Source: Effrenium voratum
Taxonomy: Eukaryota > Sar > Dinophyceae > Suessiales > Symbiodiniaceae
Assembly (NCBI GenBank): GCA_963377175.1
Contig: CAUJNA010001635.1
Span: 273,907-337,906 of the forward strand
Direction: 5' to 3'
Length of the DNA: 64,000 nucleotides
The position numbers and the translations under genes were made by a program. Below are positions 51,965 through 64,000 of this stretch, piece by piece. The notes below the pieces were generated by a model, which saw only the letters and a program-made list of their open reading frames with translations, had not been told where the DNA came from and did no database searches. The first letter of the stretch is position 1; the number at the start of each line of letters is the position of its first letter.

Positions 51965-54900
51965 AAAGAAGGAGATACCAAGGAAAAGGGGAAGATCAGT
52001 GTGGTCCGAACTATGCTTCTTTCATTTTGGAGAAATCCGCTCCCGGCTCCGCCGGCCCTTAATGGTTATAAGTTATCGTAGGTACTCGAAAGCAGCCACC
52101 GCAAAACAAACAGCTGAGGTGCTCAAAGGAGCAACATGTTTACATTTGGGTCATGACTCCAAGGGTACCGGTCCAAACAACCAGCACTTCAAAAGTTCAG
52201 AAGGCCGTTTTTGGAGAAGCGAGGTGAATGCAAGGAAGCAACTGGTCAAGAACTGGGTCTGGTATGAATCTTGGGATTGTGATCATATTAGCGGTTTCAA
52301 TCATGACTCAGGCTCTTATGTTGGACTGTGACGCCCAACCAGCCAACCAACCAAATACACCAAAAAAAACAACATCACACAAAATACTCTAGCTGTCCTG
52401 CCAAAGGCCCCAGTCAGCAAAGCCATGCCTGGTGGCCACTCACGAGCATGACAGGAATTTCAAAACGAAGTTCCGAGAAGTTCTGATCCTCTCACTTTCA
52501 AAGGTTGGTTTGTGGGGCAGCTTGAGTTCGGTCACCAAATGAGTCAGCCAGGGGACTGGGTATGATCAACAGGTGTGTGAGGTTTCAGCCAGTTGGTTCG
52601 CACTTCCTTTTCCAATCATCATCGTGGACATGGTGGTTTGATCGTTTGTTGAGAAACCATAGGAAAAAGCAAGCACCAGCCAAGTCTTCTGAAATCGGCG
52701 GCCCCTCGAACATGGCCCTAAAAGTCTTGCGCCTTTGTGATTGCCGGTCTGCGAGATTGTCAAGACAAGGGACCTCTACGAGCATGCCAGAAGAAAGGAA
52801 ACACAGCCTTTTGGGTTGGGCTAATCACTTGTCACAGTGTGACCACAACACCTAGGACCATTTGAACTCTTGGAAGTGCACTCCTGGGCCCCCTGAAATC
52901 GAGGCAACTCAGCTGCTTGCTGTAAGCTATACACTGGCCCGTCATGTTACCAAAGTGTATGCAAGATCCCCGGCTTTCGTAGAGAAACAGTGTAGTTGTT
53001 TATCAACCAACTTGTTTGGCATATTGTTCAGGGAATACTGAACCGCGGTGAGCCAATCCTTTGACGCGCGGGCTCAAATGGATTCGTGTCGCAGTGAAGC
53101 TTCGCGTGGATTTCATTTCAATGCGCGCTGTCTTTGCACATGGGCGAGTGTGATTGAATAGTCCTTGCAGCTCTGCAACACAAATGGCAGCCCGATTATT
53201 GCCACGTCGCTCTCATTTTCCGGGCTTCAAGGTCATGACTGTGGTGGGGGTGCCGAATTCTGACCATTACGTACATATCATAAGGTAGTTGTGAAACAAC
53301 CTGGGGTTTCAGCCTCAGACCAACGCTTGCGGGGAAGGGTCCGGCTGCCGAGCGACGTTGCAACAAGAGTCCAACAGCGGCCCAAAACATGATCCAAGCG
53401 CCGAAACGTCAATGCGGTCAGGGATCTCCCAGCGGGAAATGCAACAAATCGCGCTCCATCTCGATCAACCACGAGGTATCCCGGGTTCGTATCAGAAGCT
53501 GCAAGCTAAGCCCCTCGGAGTTGCCCGCCTAGGTCGTGCTGTGCCACCGCATGCCCGGCCGCTGCCGCCTTCCGCAGCCACTCCTAGTCGTGGGCAACAC
53601 CGCAGGTATTTGGATCATTGCAATGGTCGAGCCGCTTTAGCAATCGAGACCAGGAATCAACCTTACTCGGCCCTTGGCCAAAGCAGAAAACATACATTTT
53701 GCTGGGCTGATGCTGGCGAAACAGAACTAAGATCCTTCACTTCGAAGACTCCCCACCTTCTTCCGGGCCGTTCCCACAAGCGTTCTCATCATTGCTGTGC
53801 GATAGCTTCTTCTTTTTCGCGAAGCCCATCATGTTCGCCCTCAAATTTTGCTGTGGGCTCTTTTCTGGTGTGGAATAATTACTCGAGCTACTCCTGGGGT
53901 TCGGCTAGCATGGTGTACTCAGGGCAGCTCGAAAGCCTTGCGGCATGGTAGGAGCAGCATATCTTGAAGCTTGCTTGGAGTAGATGGCTAGGGTGCAGGC
54001 AGGTGGGTAGGTAGGGCACAGGCCTAAAAGGGGTGCAAACGCCAAACTAGAATCTAGCCACCCCTCTCGGACAGGGAACAAGAAGCCACCTAGACTGTCG
54101 TTTTCCCCACACATGCGATGCAGGCCTCATCCCCTCCTCAGCTTTGAGGGGCTCCTTCTGCAGCAGAGCCATGCCCAAGGAGGCCATTGCGCCTGGTCAA
54201 AGGGCTATGCACATGGGGGTGGTGCAAAATTATGCTTCTGAACACTGCCCTTCCGCCCTTCAGCAAATCTTCCGCGCACTTCCGCGCCCATTGTAAATCT
54301 ACACACCAGTTAGCACTGGTTTTCGGTCAATGCTTTCGACTGGCCCTTCCGCATCTCTTCCGCTGCCCTTCCGCGTCTCTCCCGCGCACACACTGGGAAG
54401 CTCATGCCATGTAAGCCTGGAAATTCGGAACACTAAACCGACCACATGGGTTTTAGCACGACGCCCACATACACTCCGTGCTGAACTTCCTGGGTTAGCC
54501 CGCAGCAAGCATGTACTTGTCGCTGCCCAACATCTTCACACAGGGAAAACGGACAGTAAGATGTGGCGAACCTCTCAATGGGGTTGTCCACCCACATGTT
54601 CTCCGCAGTTGTTGTGTAGGCCGGGTCAGTTGGGCCCGTGGACGCCCAATTCGCCTTGCTTAGGACTCAACTGACCTAGAGGGTAACGGTGCAACCATGG
54701 TCACGCACCATCTAGCTAGCTTATCCCCAGGCTGTCAATCTTGCTCTGTCATCATTCATCATCCGCCTTGGCTCTGTTTTGCAGTTTTCGAAGGATCTGA
54801 AAAAAGACAAGCCCTCTTTTTGGACCATGACTACAAAGGCTGTGCGAAGAAGGAAACCACATAGTCCGCTGATTTGTTCTGGATGCAACTAAGACATGTG

Positions 54901-57900
54901 CGAAACAACGCATCCGCAATACGCGCACTCGACCCGGTTCGACAGCCCGCCTGCATCCGCTTGCTTGGCTGCCTCTCTCAGCCTAGGCAAAAATCATTTC
55001 TCGAGGGGAAGAGCATCGCCCCAAATGTGGATTGAGGGCGAAAGGTACATCCTTAACACTCAGACTGCAACATATTAGTCAAAAAAGCACGCACTCCTAG
55101 GAAGTCCCCTCCCTTAATTGCAGTAACAACGAGTGTATGCCTTGACCTACAGGAGCCCTTGTATGCTTCTGTGGTTTTCCAAACCGAGCCTCACATCACG
55201 CACAGCGGACTTGCATCGCGACCCTCGTTGTAAACACACCCGACTTAACTGGGATGAATCACTTGCAACCATAGGTGGCCTTTTGGAAGAGATGGCCCTG
55301 GTAAATGCAATAAAGCCCATCTAAACCAGTGTCCATTTCTAGTCATACCGAAAAAGGACACCCAAGTTTGCAACTTGATACATGGGGATTTTCCGAGGCT
55401 CTGAGTAGGAGAGGAGGCCTGAGCTTCGATTTGAGGCTCATGCGAGCTATCTGTGCGTGGCTTCTGATTCGATGCCTTACAAGGCGCAATGTTGACCCCG
55501 GGTCTAACCCGTCCTAGGGTTCTTCCTCTAGTGAATCCACCCACTCAAAGGTCCCCCCGATCCGAGGTTCATTTCTGGCTTGCAGTTTTGATACATGGCA
55601 TGCATGTGCGAGGTGGATTTTGCCCTTGTTCCTCAGCTGCTGTTCAATCCCTCAAAGCCACACCTCAGCCGTTCTGGGTTGCCCCACCATCGCAGTGCTT
55701 CCGCCTGTCAAACAAACGGGTGAACTGGCGGTGGGGGCCTGCTGGTTCACCATGTCGTGTGCATCCACATTCAAGCATTTCAACCAATGTAACCGATCAC
55801 TCTCTTGCGCTAAGCACGGACCCACACTGCAGCCAGGTGCAGAAGCATTTCAGTATATGCGTATAATTCGCGCGTAACAAAGGACGAAGGCAGGTATGTG
55901 CTCATGCAAAATTAACACCACAACTACTTGAACGTTGACCATTTGTCATGGTTCATAAGGAGACATACTACAATCCGACCCATCGTGCTCAAATACTATG
56001 TCGTGATTGTCCTAGACCGCCAGGGCTTTTTTCTGGGGTGGGAATCTCCCAACTATCTGTCTTTAACTCTCCAACTGGAAGCAAAGGGATCCGCAAAACG
56101 AGAATGACAATCACTTAGTTCGCCCGATTGAACCCCCATTCGTTGCTTGCTCGCATTATTTTGTTTGAAGTAGGGTTCACAGTACCAAAATATCGAAGTT
56201 GATATTTCTTCGCAAAGGCATCACTGCAAGCAGGTCACGGGGTCAAATACCAATAATGTGGCACGCGGACTTCCGCCCTGCTTCGGACTGTTCATGACAA
56301 AGTCAAGTCTGTCGCCTAGGTAAAGTTCGAATTAGGTTCACTACATCCCAAAGAACTGGAAAAGCAGCTCAGTGGCTCCTCAGCCTTGGACCCACCCCTC
56401 AGATGCCCAGTGGCCATGGGAAAACAAGAGCATCCTTTTTTGGTTGGTTGAGCTTAAAGGGGAACCCTCCCCCCCCCAAAAAAAAACACACGGAAAAAAG
56501 AAAAAGGGCAACTGGGACCAAGCTCGCCTCCTCGCCTTCCTCTTGCAGGCGCTTGGCCAAGTGAGCCTGAGCGCCAGCCAGCCCGGCCTGGCCAGCGAAC
56601 TCCGTTGAATTCCCCCGTGGCATGGCACGGTTCCCCTTCTTGAAGGCCGCGTGCTTGTCAAACGCCTTGGATCCGTAAACATTTGGGAGCCAAACAGCAC
56701 AACATATTAGCCATATAGGACCCCCAAATCTATTTAGCTGGCAAGGAACATAGCCGAAAACCCGTTGGTTGGGAAGTCCAACGCTGACAAAGCAACAACA
56801 CACAATATGCGCAGCTGTCAAACTTCCCGATGCGGGCCACGGTCATCGGTCGCTGTCTCGCGGGTGAGTTGGGGGGCACTTTGGCCCAAACGGATCGAAT
56901 CAAGAAGAGGTGAGACAACTACCCCTTCACCTTAGCAAGAAGAATATGCAACTTTTCCAGAATGACGTCGCATTGATGAATGGCATCCACAATACACTGA
57001 TGCGGGCCACGGTCATGTTCCCCAGAACAGCAACCCTGACAAGGGTGGTCGGACATCCCTACTAAGGGCTCGACCATCCCTTCCGAACCCCAAGTGAAAA
57101 CTTGGTTGGTCGCCGCAAAAGGTGTGTCAATTTTAAGAGCCTCAAAAGTGGTTGGTGGACATAAATCCCAATGCTGTCCACAAAAGGGTCCCTGATTAAT
57201 AATGCCGATCTCATCCTTTCCCTGAGTGCCTCTGCAGCCTGCCGCAGACAGGCCCTGCCCTCGTCGCTGCGGCCATTCTCACCTCCAAGGTCAAAGGACA
57301 GAAGCAAACTGGCCCGGCTGGAAATTCCCACAAATGTCTCAAAAATAATTCCCTATAGCCCATGAATGCCTTCTGTAATACAACGTTCCAAGCAAACTTG
57401 CAAGCCACTTGGGGCTGCCTGTTGGCTGACTTGAGCTTGGCTTGGCCGGGAGAACAAACACATTGGCCCGGCCACCAACACTAGCCTTCCTGTGGGCAGC
57501 TTAAGTGGGGAGCCGGCCGGTCAGAAAAGCGTGAGCACCTGAGATGTGGCCACATGGCCAATGGAGGTCAAAGCCAACCGGACCAAACAGAAACAGCAAC
57601 CTTGAAATTGAAACATGAAATCTGAGGGTCGCAGAACAACTCTGCAACACTCTCTTTCAATTCCTTGTACCAAGCCTCGTGTCACTCACAAATGCACGCG
57701 TCCAAATGGCTGGAAAACATGATGCTGCCTCTCTTTTTGCAGGCAAGTCAAGACTGCCGCATCTGGCAGCTTTTCAAACACTACCAGTACCGCAGCATTG
57801 CTACTGTAGCATGCCTGCAGAATCTAAATATCCAGCCGTTGCAGAGCTTTGGGTGATTTGCCAGTGCAACATGACTTGGGCCTCTGCTGACAATGCCAAC

Positions 57901-60900
57901 TATGTTTATATGACTATCCCTTGTGCTGACAGGTTGACATCTTAAAACTTACCCCTAAACTTCAATTTGGTTTCAAGGAAAACATCACACTACAGGCATT
58001 TGTCCTCATGATATTACATCTGCCCGCAGTGTGTGATTCCAGGGCCTGGCCTGTTCCCAGGATTTGCATGGCCACCACATTTCCGGCCTGCGGCTGCAGA
58101 GGCGCGCAAGCCACCGAAAAGTCCCGCGGGAGGCACAATTTTCGCGGGGTTGAGATAGCAACATCAGCGCGAGTGAAACTGCTCAACACGGCGTACACTG
58201 GAAACCTACTCCAGCCCTCAAACTCCTAAACTCCCCAAGTCCGTGCGGACAGGGTGCCGTATCAACCTCACTCCGAACCGAACCACAAATGCAGTCGTCA
58301 CAAATCCCGGCCTGCGCGGCCACTCTGAGGAATGGCCTTTGGTGCAGCTCCACTTGGCTCACGCAGGGGCTGGCATCCTGCGGACCCAAAATAAAATAAA
58401 AGAACTCGGCCCCAGTGGCCGTTCCCCGCTTTGGCAAGGAAAAAGCGCAAGTTGGTTGTGGCTCCAACTGAAGCAACCTGGTTTTGCAGGATCTGGCAGG
58501 TCTTTGTGATGGCGTCAGCACTTCCGCAGGTGATTGGGAGTTGCAGACATCCCATCGGAAGGTTGGCGCACATCGCCAGAGCGTGGCGTTGCCAAACTCT
58601 TTGTGCCTGCCATCCCTCGTAAGACTGCGCACAACTCGAGAATCACCACAACTCATTCAGCATCATGTGTCTCGCAGGCACTTGCCAAAGGTTACTTAAT
58701 CAATCCAAGCTATGGCAAGGGGAATAAAAGAAGCCATGCATGCTTGGCACACGTGCACGATTTGGGGCTGGTCTTTCTAATCTCATCAAGTGAGACTTGG
58801 GTGTCTGTTTTGAGGGTACCCACCTCCCGTCTCTTTGATGTGTCAAAATGACAACCGAAAGGAACACCAACCATTGTGTGGGTCTAAAAGACACCCACAG
58901 CCAAAGGTCTCCCCCAAATGGACAGCTGGTCCTGTAGCCAAAGAATCCAACTCAATCGCTGGCCCTCCGTGACCTCGCAACGTCGGCTACGCATCGGTGA
59001 ATCCATGTGCCGTTTTGAGGCTACCCGGCTAGGCTCTTTGGGGTTGGTTTAAGTGGAAACCCCAAGGAAACCCTTGCCATTTGCGGGTCCCCCTAGCTTG
59101 TCACATACCTATACCTACGTGAACTTGTTGGCTGGTTGGATGCCAACAAGCAAAGGTTGCCAACCCAACAGGAAAGGTGCAGCAGCAAGGCTGACACGAG
59201 GGCCATGCGGCACCAAGGCAACACATGTTTTACGGCACAAATAACATATGACAACGGGTAGATGAACCAGAATCAGTCAAGAAACAATAGGAAACAACCT
59301 TACCTGGTGGTTTCTTGACGGAAAATCACACGCCATCTGAATCCAAGCAGGAATGACAAGCCAGCCTTCGCCATGACTCGATACACAGTGCGCACCCTCG
59401 ATATACATTGCAGGGGGTGGGATTGTGTCCCGCTTCTGGACGGACTTGTCTTTGAACCCTGTCAACTCCCCACGCGATTTGGATGCTTGGCCCGCAATGT
59501 GACAAATCTATATTCAATACTCAAAAAACGTTGATCGCAACGTGGCGAGTAACCTGATAAGACCCATAATATCGAAATATACAAAGTCTTGCTTGCCGAG
59601 CAGAACAGGTAGATGATTTACTTCACGGTAGAAAGTATTTCTTGGGTGTTTTGTTCTGTTCGGACTCGTGTGCGTGTTAGGTGATGATGAGTTACTCATG
59701 TTTTCACCGACTGAAAGACAACATCGCCGAAAGCAATGTGCAAACCTTAATCAAACGTTAACTTCAAAAGCAACTCGAGGGCGACTTGCAAACGATGCTT
59801 TTGAAGCAACTCAGCCCCGGATAATTCCCTGCGCTGAGTCCACGAAATCCATTGAAGCAGTCTGCTTCGCTGTTTGTTACCCTGTGGGTTCGACTGGAAG
59901 GACGCATCACCACGGTACGAATAGAATGTGTCTGCTCACATGCAACTCACTTTTGAGTTGGCCATCGGTGGGGAGCCGTCTGAAAACGAGGTGATAGATT
60001 CCCTGTAAAACCAGCAGGAAGAGAAAAACTACAACAAGAAACAATCTTAACCAACTGGAAGTTGGAGACAAACGTGACACGTGGTCCGCCCCGATGGATC
60101 GATTTCTGGAGCCTCGACGCCATGCTGAAGATCCCAGCGGTGGATCACCGCATCCCCCGCCGCCAGGGAGACGGTCAGCGGCCTATCGAAGCGGGTTCCT
60201 GGAAAGAACACTGGACGGTGGGGCCGGGGCCACCCGTTTGTTTAAAGATGTTTAAACCACTGATTTTGATGATTCTTCCCTTGTAAAGGTGGTGCTTAAA
60301 CTATATTTTGCCCCAGCACATGGGCCATGGTCGAAATTCAGCTTGTTGGGCCGATTGGGTCAGGATAGAAAGGATCCTTACCATCAGTTGGATGACCGTT
60401 CCTGTCAACCCCAAGCAAAGGGGTCTTTTGATTGCGGCACCCATGGCAACACACATGATCTGGTTTCCGAAGCACCATTAAATCATTACGGGCTGCCAGC
60501 CATGGCTGAGCGAATGGGGTTGTGGATTAAATCTCCTAAGACTGAGACCCAATAAAACATATAGAAAACCGAACATGGGGTCAGCCTCCCTGACGCCGAC
60601 CGAGAAATTGAGAGCTGCCTGGAGGGGTCCGAGACCAGGTAGAGGCCTCCGGCCGTTCGATTCAGCTCTACAGGTACGACCCTGGTGAACCATGAACGAA
60701 GATCATAACCGAACGAATTCCATACAAAACCAAACCAAATCATGGCGTTTGCCAGCAATTTTAGACAAAAAGAAACCATTGGCCAGCCCAAATTCATTTC
60801 TCTGGATGCTGTAGTTTGCCAGCGGCTCGGAGCTCCTCACATTCATCGCCGGACAGGCATACCAGGCAACTTGTTGACATGTAGCTGGGCTTCCTGTTCG

Positions 60901-63900
60901 GTTGCTTGGCACTCCTCAACAAAGGGCTGCTACTTTTGACTTTACACTTGTGTGCCGGTCACCAGCTGGCTGGTTACGGCTCCCCTCATGTGTGCTTATG
61001 CTCAGCATGCGGCCGCCCTGGTAGTCGACGCCGGCACTGTTTAGTGCAATCACAACCTCAGGCAGCAGTGAAGTTTAGATGGGTGTGTTTTTTTGAGGGC
61101 ACCCTCTGCAGCTTTGTTCACAGGGACCATTTTGGGAGGGATGTCCTCTACAGCCCAAAAAGTTTTGGAACTTGCGGCCGGACCCACAAATTAGTTGGAT
61201 ATGGGTGTGCCTTTTTCAGGGGCGGGTTTTCCTTTGGCTTTCCCTTTGAAACCAGCAAAAAAGCGTGCAACTCAAAAACAAAAAAAAACTCTCTAGTCCC
61301 TGTAAAAAATGGAACTCCCCCGGTCACCCTGGGGCTACACCAGGGTGCTTTGGAACGCCGGAGGCTCGGCAGCTGGGCCCTCGACTGTCGCAAAGGCCTG
61401 CGACCCATGGCCGAATGCCGATGTGCCCGTCCCCCGTAAAAAAGAAGCGGGGCCTGTCCATTCAGTTCCCTTCTGGCGGTTTTTGGATTGGTGCTATGGT
61501 GGTTGAGGGATGGTTGCCCTTTTGGGGTCCTCTATTATAGAAGTTGCCCTCCCCAATGTTTGGCATTTAGAGGAGACACGTAAGCAAACCCAAGCTTTCT
61601 TTTTATTTTAGGGCATAATTGGGAAACCAAAGTCTGCATTAACAGTATTAAGTCAAATGCAACCGATACTCAATTTAGTACTGCCAATGCTAGGGACAGG
61701 TTATTTAATATCACGTTCCCGTTAACACCAACACGAACATAGGATAAGTAAACACAATCCCTCCCCATTCAACACCTAAACACCCCTTTAGCACCTAAAC
61801 AACGTTCAGCTTGGAAGGGAGCGTGAGCCACCCCTTTACCGGGACGCCCGCACCTGTCCGTCGGTGTGGGGGGGGTCGCGGTGCCTTTCCCCGAGCGCCT
61901 CGGAACGGGTCCTGGGACTCGCGCCATCCCGATTGGAAGCGCTTCCCTCCGGATTCGAATCGAGGGAGATTCGCCACTGCGAAACAGCAACATGAGAGTA
62001 GCATGTGTTGGATATGGGACACCACCGAAGGCTCAATGACACCATTTTGCACACGTGAGGCTCTAGAAGGACCGTGTGAGCTCTGCTCCGCTTGAAGCCT
62101 GCAAACCTGAGGAAATAGGAAAGCAGAATGAGTTCACCGATGGGAGACTAAGGGAGACACTCATCCAGCATCGTCCAAACACATCGCAGGCAAGCGCTGT
62201 GGTTGTTGGTTGCATGGATGGCTGGTCGTTCCATGCTGGACAGAGTTCCCGAGAAACAAGGCGTTACACCAGGTATTTGAATCTAATTTCCCTGCAAAAC
62301 AATGCCCGCTTGTTGGGTAAAACTCTGTGCCCCTGGCTGCTGTGATTTTTGAAGATAAACACCCTTCTCCAAGAAAGAACGTGTTGGTCAAAAGCATCAC
62401 GTCAAGATTGTGAATGCAATGCCTGCCAAAGATGGATTTGCGTCATCTGGACCACCTAGGACGCTGGGCCCATCCGGAGACAAGCATACAACAAGCTGAG
62501 GTCTGCGCCGTAGAATAGCGCCGAAGAATGGAAGAGCAAACCACACCTGCAAGCACTCAGCTCTCACTTTACGTTGCTGGCTTAGTGGCCATGGCCCTTT
62601 GTTGTTGACGATTCCGTAGGTTAATATTTGCTTTGCTTGTTTGGTGTTTGCCTAGTGGCAAAAGGATAGCCACAGAGAAAAGCTGCCTCGTCATGAATTG
62701 CAGTCATGTTCTGTGCAACTCAGCAAACACAATTCAATCGATGCTGGCAACTTTCTGATTGGCGCAGTCAGTCTAGGGCCCTTCATACTCAGGGAGGAAG
62801 CACCTGGGCTACAGAATGGGAACGGAGGCCTGACGATTTTCTCAACCAGCAAGTCTCCAAGGCTTCTGGCAGGCCCAAAACCACCTGCCCCGGAAAATGC
62901 TTGGCACCTGGCGTGGACACCTCCCATCCGAACTGCCCCTGAGACTGCGGCACGCCGGGCACGCGAGGTGTTGCCGGAGGTAGGGCAGCAAGCGACCTAG
63001 CCGCAGTACAAAATGCCAGCGCTGGCTCGGGTCTGATTGCAAGGGGCCGTTGAGCTTGGCAATCTAGAATGAGCTTTAGGAAAGATAGTCAGGATGGGGC
63101 ACCGGAACCGCACTTGCATGTTTTGGAGACCCACAAAGGAAAGCCTTGGAGAACATAATCAGGGCTGCATGGAAGGAACTCCCTCCAACAGTTTCATCTA
63201 CAGTATGACTGGTCCCTTGCCTTCAACTGCTCTATACCTCCAAAGAGAAATGACAACAAAGTTGAAAACTGAAGGGGAGCCACGATTGACCAATGCCCAA
63301 AAATCTTGAGGCCGGGCGGCTGGGCGTGGGTTTTCTTTGTGGGGTACCCTGGTTGGGGTGGTTTCAAACGAACACCCAAAGGAAGCCAGGGGGGGGTCCC
63401 ATGGCCGTGAGCAGCAAAGCGTTCATCTCCAACGCTGGCGCTGACACTTGCCGTGCAACGTTTTGTCCAACTATATACTGGCTTTCCACCGATGTCAACA
63501 CGTTGCCTGAAGTGGCACTGAGTCATGAGGTATGAATCCAAGTAAAGTCTGAGAATGCTTGCACGTGCCTTTTGAGACAGGCACACACACAAATTCATAA
63601 GTTTCCAAGTATAGTTGAGTGTCAACAACAGAGTTGCACGCTCAAAGTTGACTTCCTGTGGACATTGTTTGAGCTAATATCTGGTGAGACATCCGACATA
63701 TTCCTTTTTGGGTTAAGTCTAGAAACCCGCTGTACGGAGAACATTGACAGCAACCACCAGGGCCACCACCATTTGGGTCACTTTGGGAATATACCCTCCC
63801 AAAAACAATCTTGGAAGCTGAATAAAACCCTCTCGAATTCCATCCTTTCAAGGGACCAGGAAACGGGTGGTGTCTCTTTGGGTTCCCTCTAAAAGACAAA

Positions 63901-64000
63901 GAGCCCGATAGAACATGTTGCTTTGGGAGGGTGCCAAGCATGCAAACAGGGCACCACCCAAACAATGTTGCTTCGGGATGGTACTTGGATGTTCCACCAA
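51965..64000. other. Host flank, no firmly recognisable gene
   Basis: About 12 kb of mixed host DNA. It has short C-rich or G-rich runs, a CTTCCGC-rich patch at 54245-54395, and scattered copies of a GGTTGGTTTCAAA...AAACCC motif (reported as a finding). One stretch, minus strand about 60085-60206, could be a protein-coding exon, again reported as a finding. Everything else gives only short overlapping frames. Confidence 0.5.

Noticed and set aside
61930..61985. GGATTCGAATC considered as a tRNA T-arm
   Set aside because: The surrounding bases do not form an acceptor, D or anticodon stem, and the T-loop is too long.

Overview
The window is a nuclear-type eukaryotic sequence of a unicellular alga carrying a large, decayed, integrated DNA virus, which has itself been hit by an LTR retrotransposon. 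The flanks (1-18,091 and 48,863-64,000) are roughly 50% GC, rich in microsatellites and minisatellites, and hold no gene I can recognise. The retrotransposon is a Ty1/copia element whose Gag-Pol layout (long N-terminal Gag extension, FDQG-containing segment before the integrase, C-terminal extension with a hydrophobic segment) resembles copia elements I associate with dinoflagellates. A dinoflagellate host is therefore my best guess, but it is inference only.

The AT-rich block at 18,097-48,857 (30,761 bp) is an endogenous Polinton-like virus or virophage-type element. It has terminal inverted repeats of about 1.06 kb (18,097-19,153 and 47,793-48,857) beginning AGTAGTC. A perfect 5-bp target duplication, AAAAC, lies outside both ends. 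The left half is mostly on the minus strand and holds a TIR-borne zinc-finger gene (broken copy), small cysteine-rich and duplicated genes, a retroviral-type (RVE) integrase, a GIY-YIG nuclease, a very long replication protein ending in an SF1 helicase, and a fibre protein with a peptidase S74 chaperone tail. The right half is the morphogenesis module: penton/minor-capsid-like protein, lipase, double-jelly-roll-type major capsid protein, several small virion-type proteins including one with a Src-like myristoylation signal, an FtsK/HerA (A32-like) packaging ATPase, a C5 cytosine DNA methyltransferase, and the intact copy of the TIR zinc-finger gene.

An 8,105-bp copia element (29,779-37,883) with 100-bp LTRs (TG...CA, one mismatch between them) and a GATTT target duplication splits a viral zinc-finger gene. 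Without it the virus would be about 22.65 kb.

Most viral genes carry single-base frameshifts, often in A runs. The element therefore looks inactivated, although uncorrected long-read errors or slippage at A runs could give the same picture. The major capsid gene, the right TIR gene and several small genes are open. Two candidate promoter classes recur inside the element: a TATTTAAAGAAATA-type box by the left-hand genes and an ATCTAA box just upstream of right-hand structural genes.
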